A DNA stretch of 64,000 nucleotides from Taenia hydatigena (taxonomy: Eukaryota > Platyhelminthes > Cestoda > Cyclophyllidea > Taeniidae), in assembly GCA_036345935.2 (NCBI GenBank), contig JADWOT020000009.1, positions 13,433,625-13,497,624 of the forward strand, read 5' to 3'. The notes beneath the pieces were generated by a model. It had not been told where the DNA came from. It was given only the letters and a program-made list of their open reading frames with translations, and did no database searches. Made by a program: the position numbers and the translations under genes. The first letter of the stretch is position 1. Each line of letters begins with the position of its first letter. Below, piece after piece: positions 12,827 to 24,759 of this stretch.

Positions 12827-15800
12827 ATGCATGAGAACGGTTGTGGTGAAGACGATGCAGCAGGCGCTTCACGATGTCTCCTTCCTGTAAGATGAATAAA
12901 CGTTGTGATTTTGTTGATGATAGACTGCGATCCCTATTGATACCAAAGCTGGATTGCCCACCAACTCTATTCCTGTCCGGCCACAAGATTTCTTCGCTCG
13001 TCGACCGGACAACAGTTACTCACCGTTCGTGCCAACTTTGAATTCAAAACCAAATGCAATCGTCCACTTGCAAGGTGTTTATCTCGCCTCGTTTCAAACA
13101 GATAACTTGGAGTTTTGAGGCTTCCTATCTAATGCGCGTTGTTCTTTTAGATTGCACTTTTGAAGCAGATCCCCAAACTGGTGATTACATGCACCCCTAT
13201 CTATCAGAGCTGGAGGCGTACGGAAGGAGCTTAGGGCAGTACGAATATGACAGCACCACACCGAATGCAAGGCCACTTTCTCTGGAGGAAACACCACTGG
13301 ATATCATCGAGACCGTGGAAGGCCTAAGTAATATGTTGGCGGAATTGAGTACAGCGGCAGAAATTGCTGTTGATCTAGAAGTAAGTAGTGTCGTAATGCA
13401 GCATGCTTTTGCTCCATGCACCTTCAGCAAGAAGCCTTGTAATTGTTGCCTCTTTCGATAACAGCACCACAGTTACCGCACATTCCTGGGCATGACATGC
13501 CTCATCCAGCTGTCTACGCGTACCAAGGATTACATTGTTGATGCCCTTGCTCTTCATGACCACCTCGACCAGTTGAACTATGTGTTCACTGATCCGAGGC
13601 TTGTGAAGGTACTTCACGGCTCCGATTTGGACCTCATGTGGCTGCAACGAGACTTCGGTGCGTACATGGTAAATCTCTTCGACACCGGACAGGCAGCTCG
13701 GGCACTGCGTTTTCCGCGATTTTCCCTTGCTTACCTACTGCAGTGCTTTGTTGGCTTTCTCCCTAACAAAGCACTCCAGTTGGCCGATTGGAGAATAAGG
13801 TGAGTTCATAGTGAACGCCACCGTGAGGTGCGTGTAGCTGCTGCTGCTGCTGCTGCGGCTACGGCTGCTGTGGCTGCGGCTGCAGAATATCCCATTGGGG
13901 AAGTGAAGACTTCGCAAGCCACAATTACTTACTCTCACTTATTGGCTTATTCAGTACTTGGGGACGTGCTGTATTGTGCTAGTCTTTCATGATATACTCC
14001 CCCCACTATTTCCCTTATCCTTGGTGCTGAGGTAGTCATCTGGTAGTTAATGCAAGTGTCTCAGCTGACGCTGTGGGATGTTGCATGGCCCAGGCCCAGG
14101 AGCCTATCATGAATGCTTCTATGTCTGTGATGCATAAGGACTAAAGTATTACACGTTTGGACGGCATGATGGGAGGCACTCGTAGTGGAGGCAAGGGTCA
14201 GCTTATGTTGCGTAATAAATTGCCTAGTCTGCTATGATGTTGTAATAGGCAATGCCACTTCTTGGGGCTATTGTGGGCATTTTCTACGCTTAGACCTCTC
14301 CCCAAGGAGATGATGGACTATGCTCGCTCAGATACACACTATCTGCTCTACGTGACTGAGGTGCTTCGCGGCATGTTAGCTGATCAAGGTCTCCTCACTG
14401 AGGTTCTACAACGCAGTCAGCAGCTTTGTCTCCGTGTACGTATCACTCTTGTGCTCTACCTATTCGGCACCCTCCATTTCCTTTGACTGCTCTCCTTCTT
14501 GTTGTTTCCTCACATTAGATTTACAAGAAACCGCAGTTTAACGCATTGGAGTATCTGTCGAAATCGCATGCGGTGGTGAGGGAGTCTCTGGACAAGCGTC
14601 AGCTCTACGCTCTCAAGTATCTGTGCATATTGCGAGACACCATTGCACGAAATGAGGACGAAAGTCACGGGTATGCTCCCCATTCCCTCCTTATCATGCC
14701 TCTTTGTGGCCACTCACAGGCATTGCAGCACTTCAAAATAATAGCATAACGGTCGCTGATTGAACATTGGGCACTTGAAAGGTGCTATTATTACCGTGAT
14801 TGACATGGTTTGGCTCTTGTGCTAGGTAGGGTGTTTTGGGATGGAGGATGTAGGAGCGGCTTAAACGCTGTGCCTTCTCAACAAATTGTCGTTTTAGCGC
14901 CATTATGGGGTAGGTGTGCTTGGTTGGTTGTTTCGTTCCACTTCATCATGCGTGTAAAGAGGCGGAATGACAGATCGACATGCGACGGCTAACTGCTCTT
15001 AAAACTTCCTACTTGGTGATGTGAATGCAAGTGCTCATTCACTTCTACTCAGTCAGCATATCTGTGAAGAGTGCATACAACCCCACTTTCGGGCTGGCTG
15101 TATCAACTCGCGTCACCATGTGTAGACAATCCATAGGGAGGAAGGTTACATTGAATCAGAGGCGATGGTTTGCCGGATGTTTGGAGTAGTGCGTTTAAAG
15201 TCGTCGAAGGTGTTGAATACAAGTCGTCAGGGTGGGAGAGCATTGTTAAGACTAGATGATAGAAGACTGAATCTACTAAATCTTTATCTTTCCCTTCGTT
15301 TTTAGCTTCGTCCTTCCCAATCGCATACTACATCAAATAGCTGCACTGCTGCCCACGTAAGTCTCTTTGCATGATTTACTCTGAGGTTCTACTGTTCGTA
15401 GTTAGTAGCACAAGCATTCATGTGCGTTGTGTGTAGGGAGAGAAGTGGGATGTACGCGTGCTGCAATGCTCGGGTACCACCGCTGCTGCACAAATACGTG
15501 TGGCAATTTCACGAAGTTGTTCTCAGTGCTAGAAGTGGCAGTCATGTGGAGCAGGTAATCTTCATTGTGTGCCCTATGCAAGTGCTCAATTAGCAGTGCT
15601 CCATCGTCAGCTTTCGCTGTTTTCTACAGGAAATTGATGCCGATATAGCCGTAGTGGGATCAGTGACTGCGGCAACTTCAACCATCAATGTGGTCCCCTC
15701 ATATATCACTGCGCCACGCTCGGCTGTTGAGCAAGCGCCCGCTTCGAACGACTTCTGCGTTGCATCACCTAAACAGGCGCGAATTAACTGGGGATCCTCT

Positions 15801-16079
15801 GTGTTTGGACGCACACTTCCCCACCGACCTCAATCTCTGAGACCGTTCCTTGAGGTAAGCATGAATGACAGCCGATTCATGTTGTAGATGGCACTGTAAT
15901 GCGCTTTGAGTTGAGTCATAAGGTAGTGCTTTGCTAAACATGCCACTGTAAATGTCCCTTTGCAGACTGCGGATGGTGCCGGGCCGATTGAAGTGGCAGA
16001 ACCAACGTTATGGTGGAAGAGAGCCCGTCCTTCATATCAACAGCACTTCCCACTGCCAGCGAAGAAGAATGGTGAATGA
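12827..16079 (+). CDS. EXOSC10: EXOSC10/Rrp6-like 3'-5' exoribonuclease, right copy
   Basis: Ten exons: 12827-12886, 12924-13074, 13151-13380, 13465-13799, 14294-14435, 14519-14670, 15306-15356, 15437-15554, 15630-15854, 15966-16079. They total 1,578 bases, 525 residues plus a TGA. Intron 1 is only 37 bases. Residues 45-70 resemble the exosome-binding lasso region before the nuclease (RRPDNSYSPFVP). The DEDDy residues are D145 and E147 (VDLE), D203 (HGSDLD), and Y268 and D272 (YARSD). The HRDC domain is about residues 320-375 (RDTIARNEDESHGF, then VLPN), followed by the CCN..VPPLL segment typical of EXOSC10. The ATG was chosen because it follows a TATA box and splices in frame. An in-frame open stretch continues upstream, so a longer start is possible. 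The N-terminal PMC2NT domain, which binds the C1D/Rrp47 cofactor in other species, is absent. No downstream exon could be joined with confidence. Confidence 0.87.
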
Positions 16080-19000
16080 GACATTTGCGACAATGAGGCT
16101 GAGCTAGCCGAGTGGTCCTCTGTGTGCATCCTGTTTCCAAATGTATCTGAGACAACATGAGAAAGGCTAATTTGTGCTCAAAGCCTTCTAGTCAAGTTGA
16201 ATTGGCAAACGAAGTGGCAGTGTAGTGTAGCTAAGTCTAACTTACTCAAACTACCGTTTCTTTTGCTTACTGCAGCGCAACGGGTAACGCCTAGCAAGCA
16301 GTTGTAATGCAGTATGTAAGCTGATGGTTTCGCGTTTGTAAAAGCACTGTGAGGGCACGCGCATGTGGTAGGGGTGTAAGTAGGAAAATGAATCGGCGAC
16401 TCACTGCAGAAGACTTGGATGTAGTGGACAAAGTTATTTTCTCGGTAGGCTCTCTTATTCGATGCCTGAGGAAAGCATTGAGCATCAGCGGAAGAGGAGG
16501 GAAGCTGTGCTTCGAATCCTCTGATGGAAGCAAACGACAGTGGCTGTGCATTTGGAAGGGTACAATGAGCTGAATTTTGAGAAGGAATGGAGTGAAAGGA
16601 ACCAAATAAGGGAAGATATAAATGTATACTTAGCTCAGGCCTGTGTAAGTTACAAGCAACTGAGTAGAATTGTCTTTGCGACGATGACTATACAGCTGCA
16701 AAAGTACTTGGATGCAAAGAATGAAGAGAAGCCTGATAGTAGAGCACTTTTACAAATGAGCATTGTTTGGCCGTGGTAAGAAAGGAAGGGCTCTTGAGTA
16801 CAGAGGCACCACGTCTCACGGAAATGGGCTGCAAGTCAGCATGAAGGGTGCCATGAAGCTTAACCACAACATCTGTGAGCCTAATCACTAGACGTTTCGT
16901 TTGGCGCTTAAGGTTCTCTCTGGGCAAGGTCACCTGCTATTCCGTGATATGTTGACACAGAAAGCGCCACGGGCCAAACCTATACCATCATGCGCCAAGG
17001 TCGTATCCACTCTGGCTTCAGTAGTTTGGTTGCTTCTAAGCTGATGCGTGCATTGATGAGGAGATCGCGGCAGATGCTGTGTGGAAGCTGCAGCGACTCT
17101 GTTCAGGGCCGACTTCAACATCACATTGTGCGCACCACCCACGTTTCATTGTCTCACCGGTGAGGGATGCAAGCAAACCTGATGACTTTGCTTTGCGTCG
17201 AAATCGTTGATAATGCATGCTGTCGGAAGTGATGTAGGTGTTAAATAAAAAAGCGTGATGAAGGACGCGAAACGAACGAAATGCGGGGGCTAACTGTTGA
17301 AAAAACTGTGCAGAAGTAAGTAGATGAGACGAGAAGGCACCAGTATGGAGGGGTGCTGGCAGAGAATGATTACGCGAAAGAGGTGTCGGCGTGCAAGTGG
17401 ATCAGTCCTTGTGGGAGGGATTAAATTATCCACACCATGATGTCAACTCATTGGTTTTCGTCGTGTCGTCAAAATCTCCTATGTGGAGTGAAAACTCACT
17501 ACAGCAACGCATTCGACACTGTTGCCTACTTTCTCGCCGATATCCACCAACGTGGTCCAGCATCAGTCATTACGTGAATAATCATCGCACAAGCAAGCAG
17601 TCTTTCTTGCATAAAAACAAAGGCCTATATTTGTCAACTAGTCGACCCTCTTATGTCTAACGCATTGCCCTTCAAATGAATGGCGTAGAACTGGTGGGGT
17701 CCCACATTGTTTCAAGCAGTCACGCTGTAAATAACCCTGTCATGAACTGCGAAAATGTGAACAATCGTTCATTCCAATAAGCCACACGTCGACGTGAAAG
17801 AATGTTGGCAGGATGATCGTATTACCCAAGTTACAGGTCACTCGTTCCTTCCACCTATTAATTGAAAGTTAATTCCCTTTTGGTGTCTTCGCAACTATAC
17901 TGGAGAAGAGCATCGCGCAATTGTCAGATGGCAGTCACAGGCTATCGTGACTACTTCGTTGTATTTCATCCTTATGCTGTGACGCTGCAGTGGTTCACAA
18001 TTCGTCCAAAAGCACCTATGCATCAATCTTTCGAGTGGATAAACACTTAGCGCTGCTTGTTGACACGTTCTTCAATGCAGTTGGAGGTAAGCAGTAACGA
18101 AAACAAGGGGGATTGCATTGCATTGCATTGCTTTAAATTTGGAAAAGTCCGAGCAAAACAACCGGCTCTAAAGAGACAACTCCTGATCACTGTTGCATCC
18201 TGGTTACGGGTCCATGCATGTAGCTCTCCACGCAAGCAGGCCTTATAACGTGGTGAAGGGAAACTTGGACCGAGGGAGCATGATTCCAAGTTCATTTAAT
18301 TGTCTCAATCAGTTGCTCAGAATGGGTCAATATGCATTTATACCTTGACTTCCTATACCCCAAAGCGCTATTACGAGGGTTCGCAAAGCAGTCGCATTTA
18401 ATCGACACCAATTTCGTGACATGGTAATTCGGGTGGGATCTGTGGTGTCTTTCCTGACCAGGAGATTAGCCAGGCAATTAACAATAAAATGTGGGATGCT
18501 ATTTAGCCAAACGCGCCTCCTTCCAGTGTGATTCGCCCTGCATCTAAGTTGAAATGCAAAACGTTGCTGCGAATGCAGTTTAAATGTATCACACCATTGA
18601 TTACACTGAGACCAGTACCAAAGCCAGACGTGAAAGCCGCAGCTTGGAAACCTCGACAGTGGGTGCCTATGGATGCACAGTTCCACGTAGAGACCAGTTA
18701 GATATTCCATCGCATACTTCTAACACTAACAATGGTTAGGTCCTATTGGTGGTGTGCACCACCCGCTGCATCGTGGCATCTACGCGGAACGTGCTGGTTT
18801 GAATGTCCGACCGCCAAAGCGCTCAGGTTTTCGAGCAATAATGGCCAGCGCAGATGTTAAATGAATTCTGCAGTGTAAAGTGGAATAGAGTAATCTAATG
18901 CAGCCGCCTAGGCTATTTCACTTTAGCTTAGCCTAGCATAAGCCAACAAAGTGTGGGAAAGCAGAGACACCTCACCAACCCAACGGTCACCATCAACAAC

Positions 19001-19343
19001 GAGATTGGTGGTGAAACACACGTCACTACCGACCTCAGATGCAATGCTCCCTCCACGCATCAACAGCCATCCCCCAATACGCACATTCATCATCCAGTCG
19101 CCCATTGCCATACCCCCATCCCTACTCTACGTCCGTTGTGGCTGTTGAACGAACAGCCGAAAGCCGAACAAGCAAAGACAAAGGAGAAACGGCTGCAGTG
19201 AGTCAAAAGGCTTCATTACAGCGACCCACCTACGCATCTCCAACACGCGCAGCCAAGCCCTGCTAGTCTACTCTCAACTCTGCCTCAGCTACCCACCATG
19301 ACCTGCCTACACAGCCTCAGTTGCCTTGTGAATAGAACAGGAC

Positions 19344-19790
19344 GACATTAATGCAATCTGCAATGTGGTGTTGGAAGGGGCCCTAAACAGGGCCGTTGTT
19401 GCGTTCACACACCAGTTGCAACGTCTCCACCTGTCTGTCTATCGGCTATACCGCAACCTAGCCACCGAAGCTGCAGAGAGCAAGACCCTGATGCCTAAGG
19501 ACTTGGTTCACAGTCCTAACCATGACTTCCTCGAGCGTCGCATGCCCAGTGTACATGACGGCGCCGCGGATCACGATCTCCAAAACACCCTACACACGCT
19601 CTCAGGCGTCCTTGCAGACGAATGCAGAGACGCGTCTCACGCAACCACAGCGCGGCAGGCCGTGCCGACCCTCCATCCTATTTATGCATCTGTGTACAGA
19701 TCACGCCTTTCCATCAGCCAATCAACAAGTCGCTTATGTGCATTTAATCGATTTACACTTCAATGCATTTCCATCCGTTTAACACATTGA
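19344..19790 (+). other. Unassigned open frame facing the left-arm gap
   Basis: An open frame from just after a TAG/CAG acceptor-like site at about 19,340 to a TGA at 19,790, with an internal ATG at 19,365. Its first part (VVLEGALNRAVVAFTHQLQR) is kept in the left arm, with a few changes, up to the edge of the N gap. Composition looks exon-like at first (alpha-helical, leucine- and arginine-rich) but I recognise no domain, and the later part is low quality. It could be an exon of an unknown gene or a decayed repeat. Confidence 0.25.
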
Positions 19791-20509
19791 AACCACTTCC
19801 ATTGCTACGTCTCGTAAGGTTAAAATTTCCATCACTTCAATTCTACTCATTAGCATTACTCGGATGTGCACCAAATGTGGTATGGTAAAGCAAAGATGAA
19901 TGCAATATTTTAGGGAATTGGTAAATAATGCTTAAAAATTCAGACACAATGAAAGCAAAGCGTGCTTATAGGCTATACTATCTATTTGCCCACTCTACAT
20001 TCTAACATCTGCCCATCTGCTTAGTGCGTCGGGACGCTCATATAGCGCCAAATAGGTGAGGGAATCGCAGAGTCTATTTGAATTTATTATTCATGTATAT
20101 GCAGAGAATCTCAAGCGAGCGTTTGTATTACTGTGCTGCGTCGACTGCCACTGATCCTGTCTGATTTGATGCCTTCGTGGGCTGCTCGTGCCGTTGAGTG
20201 AGGCAGTTGATTTGGTTATTTTGGAACAGATCGTGTCACTTGCTGTCTTGGGTTTTGATTTTGGGAAGAAGCAGTTGACCCGCGCTCTTTTGTCATTAGA
20301 CTTGAGTTTGTCCTCTTAAGTGATTAAGGTGGAGAAATGGAGGGAGGGAGGGAGGGGCTGTGTGCAATGGTTTTGCCTTTTCATGTGTAAACGCCTAGTG
20401 CTTTGAATGAAATTGTCGAGTGTTAAGCTGTTGGGACTAGCATTGAAATACAGCTTGAAGGCGTTGTTATCAGGTGAATGCTGTTGCGCCTTGATGGACT
20501 TGACTATAC

Positions 20510-20940
20510 ATCTTTATTCAAATGCATTCCTCAGTGGGTTTCTTCTACAATTCATCGGCCTCCTACTTAATGCCCGTATGTCATCCAGCAGTGAGGTGTT
20601 CAAGTATGTTAGGTGAGAGTCATCCAAGACACCAGGTGCTTTAAATAGTCTCTCAGACAAATAACTTGCACACTTCTCAAAGTAGGAGCGAGTAGGAGAA
20701 GTGGCTCCAAAATTGGAAAGCAAATCAAGAAAGCTAGCACAGTTCGGTAAGCTTTAGTCAAAGATACGACCATCACCTCTCTATATTTAAATTACACGCT
20801 GAGATGAGGACAGACGCAGTCGGTGGCCTCGCTTTACATCAAGCGTACTGCATGCACAAGCACTACTTTCCGGACACCAGAACGACTTCAGTGTCTCAGT
20901 CCGCATATTTCGGCATGTTTCAGCAAAACGGCTGATTCGC
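20510..20940 (+). repeat. Dispersed repeat R6, copy 1
   Basis: Matches about 33,990-34,450 in the same orientation, with moderate divergence. The shared stretch includes CCAAGACACCAGGTGCTTTA and a following CTTGCACACTTCTCAAAGTA. There is no coding frame common to both copies. Confidence 0.7.
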
Positions 20941-21835
20941 CATCGGCATCGACGCTATCATCACATTTTTGGGCCTCTCCTCCGCGAACAACGCAGAATC
21001 ACGGAGGAAAACTTGGATGCACCTAAACAGATCCTTCTGCATCCGGTGTCGAACGCTACATCATCAAGGCCTAATTGCTTGTCACTTTACCCCTTGAGCT
21101 TGTAGATAGACGTGTTTGTGCAGTGTATGTGCACATTTTAAAACCGAGCGGCTCTAACTACGGTAATATTATAGCAGTTGGGTGGAAAGGAAACTGAGCA
21201 AAATTGGAACTGTTGACGGTCACGGAAGGCTTGATAGCCCCCCATATTCCTATAATCATGAGTCATTTGCGGATTGGTGCGCACTAATAAAAGCATATTA
21301 GATACACAATTTTGAGTGTCCGCGTATCCTCTATTCGTGCATTCTGTGCACAGTTCTACCACTCCTCTCTCATTGCTCCTTCCCCTTTCCATTTCGCACA
21401 TCTTTTCTCTTTACTTACACACTTCCTTCTACCAGGCTTCTTCGTTCCCTCCAATTTTCGGCACCTTCTCTTCTTCCAGCCCACCCAATACCTACACACC
21501 CATTAGATATTCCAACACTACTATCACAACTACTTATAGGGGAAGCTAGTAGGCTCCCTTCTCTACGTCACCTCTATTTCTCAAACATTATTCTTACTTA
21601 TTTCTTTCTCCTCAAACACCCCATCATTCCATTCTACTTCCTCACTACTTCATTTACTCCCTCTCTCCCTCCCTCTCTCTCTCCCTCTTTCTCCTTTTTC
21701 ATTCATTCATTCATTCATTCAAACCTTCACCATGCCCCTTCAGCCTTCCTCCCTTCTTTCCTCTCTCCCAATTATTCACTCAAGTAATGCCATGCAACAT
21801 TCATTTCCACCACCACCACCACCACCACTTAGAGT
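20930..21835 (+). repeat. Dispersed repeat R2, copy in right arm A
   Basis: One of at least five R2 copies; the others are at about 1,860-2,900 (minus), 26,890-27,360 (plus, partial), 35,103-36,330 (plus) and 62,700-63,960 (minus). Landmarks are GATAGACGTGTTTGTGCAGT near its start, a GAGTGTCCGCGTATCCTCTA stretch, pyrimidine-rich middle parts and a variable CCA/CAC tail. Translations are proline-, serine- and leucine-rich and are unlikely to be proteins. Confidence 0.75.
21660..21770 (+). repeat. CT-rich and CATT tetranucleotide expansion
   Basis: A run of CTCC/CTCT units followed by about five CATT units. The matching place in the left arm (around 1,940-1,950) lacks it, so it arose after the duplication or was lost from the left arm. 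Confidence 0.75.
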
Positions 21836-21839
21836 TGAC

Positions 21840-22142
21840 GTATTCTAGTCAAAATGAGGAGTTCTTTTTAAATTCAAAGTAACTGCCATCATTTAAGCCG
21901 TGAGTTTAATTAATGGTCAAAGTTGGGCCAGCAGATGACATGGTTAATGGGCAGGGTGGTCATCTGTTATATGACTAAGACCATGCCCCAATTTCGCCCT
22001 TCCAAAGCTCAGCTTAGCGGGCAGAAAGACGACTGTCAGGCCTCGCACCCCAATATTTAAGCTTCTCACATAAGAGTCCAACGACAATAATACAAGGAGC
22101 GCATATTGCAAGAGTCAAAAGCGTCTAAGGGATTACACGCCA
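21840..22142 (+). repeat. Dispersed repeat R4, copy in right arm A
   Basis: Matches 1,555-1,858 on the minus strand (the arm partner) and a third, more diverged copy at about 56,540-56,818 (plus). It adjoins R2 in palindrome A but stands alone at 56.5 kb, so it is a separate unit. Confidence 0.7.
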
Positions 22143-23118
22143 TATCGCTTCGCTTTGTCTCTCTCATCATCCTTGCATTGCGGTGGATGATAACCATTTT
22201 GTAGACAAATTACTTGGTCCATCACATGCATCCCTACACACACTGAGGTGCGCACTGCTACCATGCGAGCACAGCACCTTCCTTGCGTGGAGTGTTTCAA
22301 TTAATCCAGCTCTATGGCCTGTCAAGTGACTGTCCAAAAACGATTGCGAATGTATTTTCCTGTTAATGCGAGGCAGATTTTTCGGTATGCATAGTTTAGA
22401 CACCTACATTTCACACATATCCAGTCGACTCTCCTAACAATTGAGCATTTGATCACCCGGTATGCCATCCCACGATGTGTATCGAGGTGCACTGGGGGTT
22501 GCTTTCCATGGTACAAGACAGGATCAAACGTTAAATTAAGTGCTGGTCAGATTTACTGAGGCGTCTCTAACCACTGGAAGCGACACCGTTTGACCGAGTG
22601 ACACCTCATCTACCCCTTCACTCTTCTTCGCCACAATCACGGTTTTCAAATTCTTCCTTCCCTGAGGTAAGTATTGAGCTTTATACCTGCATTTGCTCCC
22701 ACTAATATTCGTTGCTGTGTACCACAAGCCAATTACTGTGTCGGCTGCAATATTCCACAAAGAAAATTGAAAGTGTGGATGTGCGTGATAAATATGGATA
22801 GAGCAGAGGACTTACAGTTAGCAGCGAATCTAGCTTTTCTACAAAACAACAGTGCAGTGGTAAAGTTACAGCGAATGTCTGCCGTCTGTGCCTATGCTAT
22901 AAGGGAACGGCACTGTCGGTGTGAGGAAGCATTGTAATGGCTGTATTGCCCTAAGGCTAGTTCGACTCCATGTTTACGAGGTCAGCAATTCGATGCAGCT
23001 ACGATGGCTATGCTAGCGCTTTGTGACAGACGTGGGACACCGAATAGGCAAAGTTGAAGCGTGAGTGCTGAAGTGTACTTAGTCGCTGACGCATCTTATA
23101 AGTGCATAAATGTACGTC

Positions 23119-24759
23119 ACAGAAAGGTGGCATAATGGCGAACAGCGCTGAGGGAACTATGTGATTTTACTTAAGTTTATTTCGAGACTCTCAAATTTTG
23201 TCTGTTTAGTCAGCTGGGAGAGTGGTTTTCATCAACCGCTGCGAACACACCTGATGCGTGGGTTTGCGAGAGTTCTTCTCAAACGTCAAGCTCTAGCAAA
23301 ATGATGGAGTGGTGCATTCTGAAGCAAAAATAAGTGTTTGTCAGCATTTGGGATACACCGACATGTGAAGTTTTAGTCATTTGATGAAACTAAGACTGCA
23401 AAGCCCAGCAACAGTTAATGCGAAGCAGGCTTACGCTCCATTAACTCAGTCGAGTTCAAAAGCGTATGTGGTATTCAAACTCATGCCTCGTCTGCAGCTG
23501 ACGATTAAATATGGGGGCACGAGATATCGTCCCCGTCTTATGTATCTAGCTAAAGTGTTTGGCCCCACAATAAAGCATTTTTAAGGAGCCCTGTCATCTG
23601 GTCGAATCTACATTGTGCGCAACGTCTTTTGAGCAAAAATTTGTCATTTGCGTAGATGTTGAATGGCAATGTTGCCTGACGCGTCGGTATTGCTACTGCC
23701 AGTTGAACTCCATTTCATTATCTATGCTCCCACTGGCCTCTTCTAAGCCACAATGCAGTCGGATAGTTCTCCTCATCGGACAATCTCTGCAGTCACAGAT
23801 GTGAGCGGAGTAAGCGTTCTTTATACTTACTGATGGAAGCTCCACCTCTCTTCGTCATGCAGAAGTTTAATGAACACATTGCTCAAATTAATTGTGTGAA
23901 GTTGATCGCCTCGTCCTCCATATTGGAAGCAATTTTAATTGGATGCATGCTACCTCTAGCCAATGACATGCCAGCTCGTTGAGCCCTCCTCTGTGTGCCC
24001 GATTAACAAGCAGTTGTGTGCCAGCGTAAGTCGTGGCAGTATAGTAATGGTTGGCCTTCCACAACACCTTGTCAAATATGTTGTGCGTGTGGTGCTGGTC
24101 TAATGTGCATGCTTTACGCCTTATTTGGATAGGAGAAACAATATGACATTCAACAGTGAATAATCTCTGCTTAGTGCGAATATTAATTCGAAATACTCAT
24201 AACTCATGAATTTACAAATATACAACCAATTACAAACACAAAAGTGTATTTAAATCAGGGCATTTAATCAGTCGTAGGGATTTGTGCTTAATGCAACTAT
24301 CCCCCATCACCTGTACTCTTGATGCGCAACAAAGAAAGCAGTCCCGACAAAAACCGTCAAGTCAAATTTAATCGAATATGAAAATGCAAACGCGTTGGCA
24401 AATACCGCATTCCCGAAAGAAAACGAGTAAATATACACCTGCAGTGTGCAATAGCATCACCTGAAGAAGTGATTGAAGCAAGTTACTGAAACAATTGCTT
24501 CACCGTTTGAAAGCCAGCTGCCTGATCACTACTGTCACGCTGCACGTGCTAAGCATGCAGTGACGATGTTGAGGTGCAGTTTATTGATGGATAGATCTGT
24601 GCGAAAATTGTTGGACATCTCTAGAAGGAGGCGTGATGCACTGAGTTTCATCCTCATGACACCGCAACGTACGACGGTGCTGACGATGGTAGGAGCAGCA
24701 TTGTCGACTCCGGCGAACAACTGTAGCATGTTGCAGACGCCATGACCTTCCATCCAAAC
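23119..24759. other. No recognisable gene
   Basis: Mostly unique sequence just outside palindrome A. Short frames at 23,381-23,804 and 24,473-24,745 have no recognisable domain. A stretch at about 24,480-24,550 repeats near 36,730-36,780 and 62,240-62,300, sharing the phrase for CACCGTTTGAAAGCCAGCTG. Confidence 0.5.

Larger units (their letters stand above)
12655..23118 (+). repeat. Right arm of palindrome A
   Basis: Inverted copy of about 585-10,697. It is longer than the left arm. Part of the surplus is a pyrimidine-rich and CATT-repeat stretch near 21,660-21,770 that the left arm lacks. The segment 19,480-20,930, facing the assembly gap, carries repeat R6 (about 20,510-20,940), whereas the left arm has R2 sequence next to its gap. 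The outer match fades at about 23,100-23,118. Confidence 0.9.
16080..23118. other. Right arm outer part: repeats and unassigned frames
   Basis: No gene is supported here. Open frames at 16,349-16,779 (plus) are conserved in the left arm but match no family I know. The frame at 19,365-19,790 (plus) is discussed separately. A 127-codon minus-strand frame at 18,327-18,710 is broken by a stop in the left arm and is probably chance. Repeats: R6 at about 20,510-20,940, R2 at about 20,930-21,835 and R4 at about 21,840-22,142. Confidence 0.55.

Noticed and set aside
18327..18710. 127-codon minus-strand frame in right arm A
   Set aside because: The mirrored left-arm sequence (about 4,640-5,025) has a stop in the same frame, and no domain is recognisable.
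585..23118. Fold-back read artefact as cause of palindrome A
   Set aside because: Such artefacts give nearly perfect mirror copies; here the arms have independent indels, replacement changes and different repeat insertions. Long reads would still be the final test.
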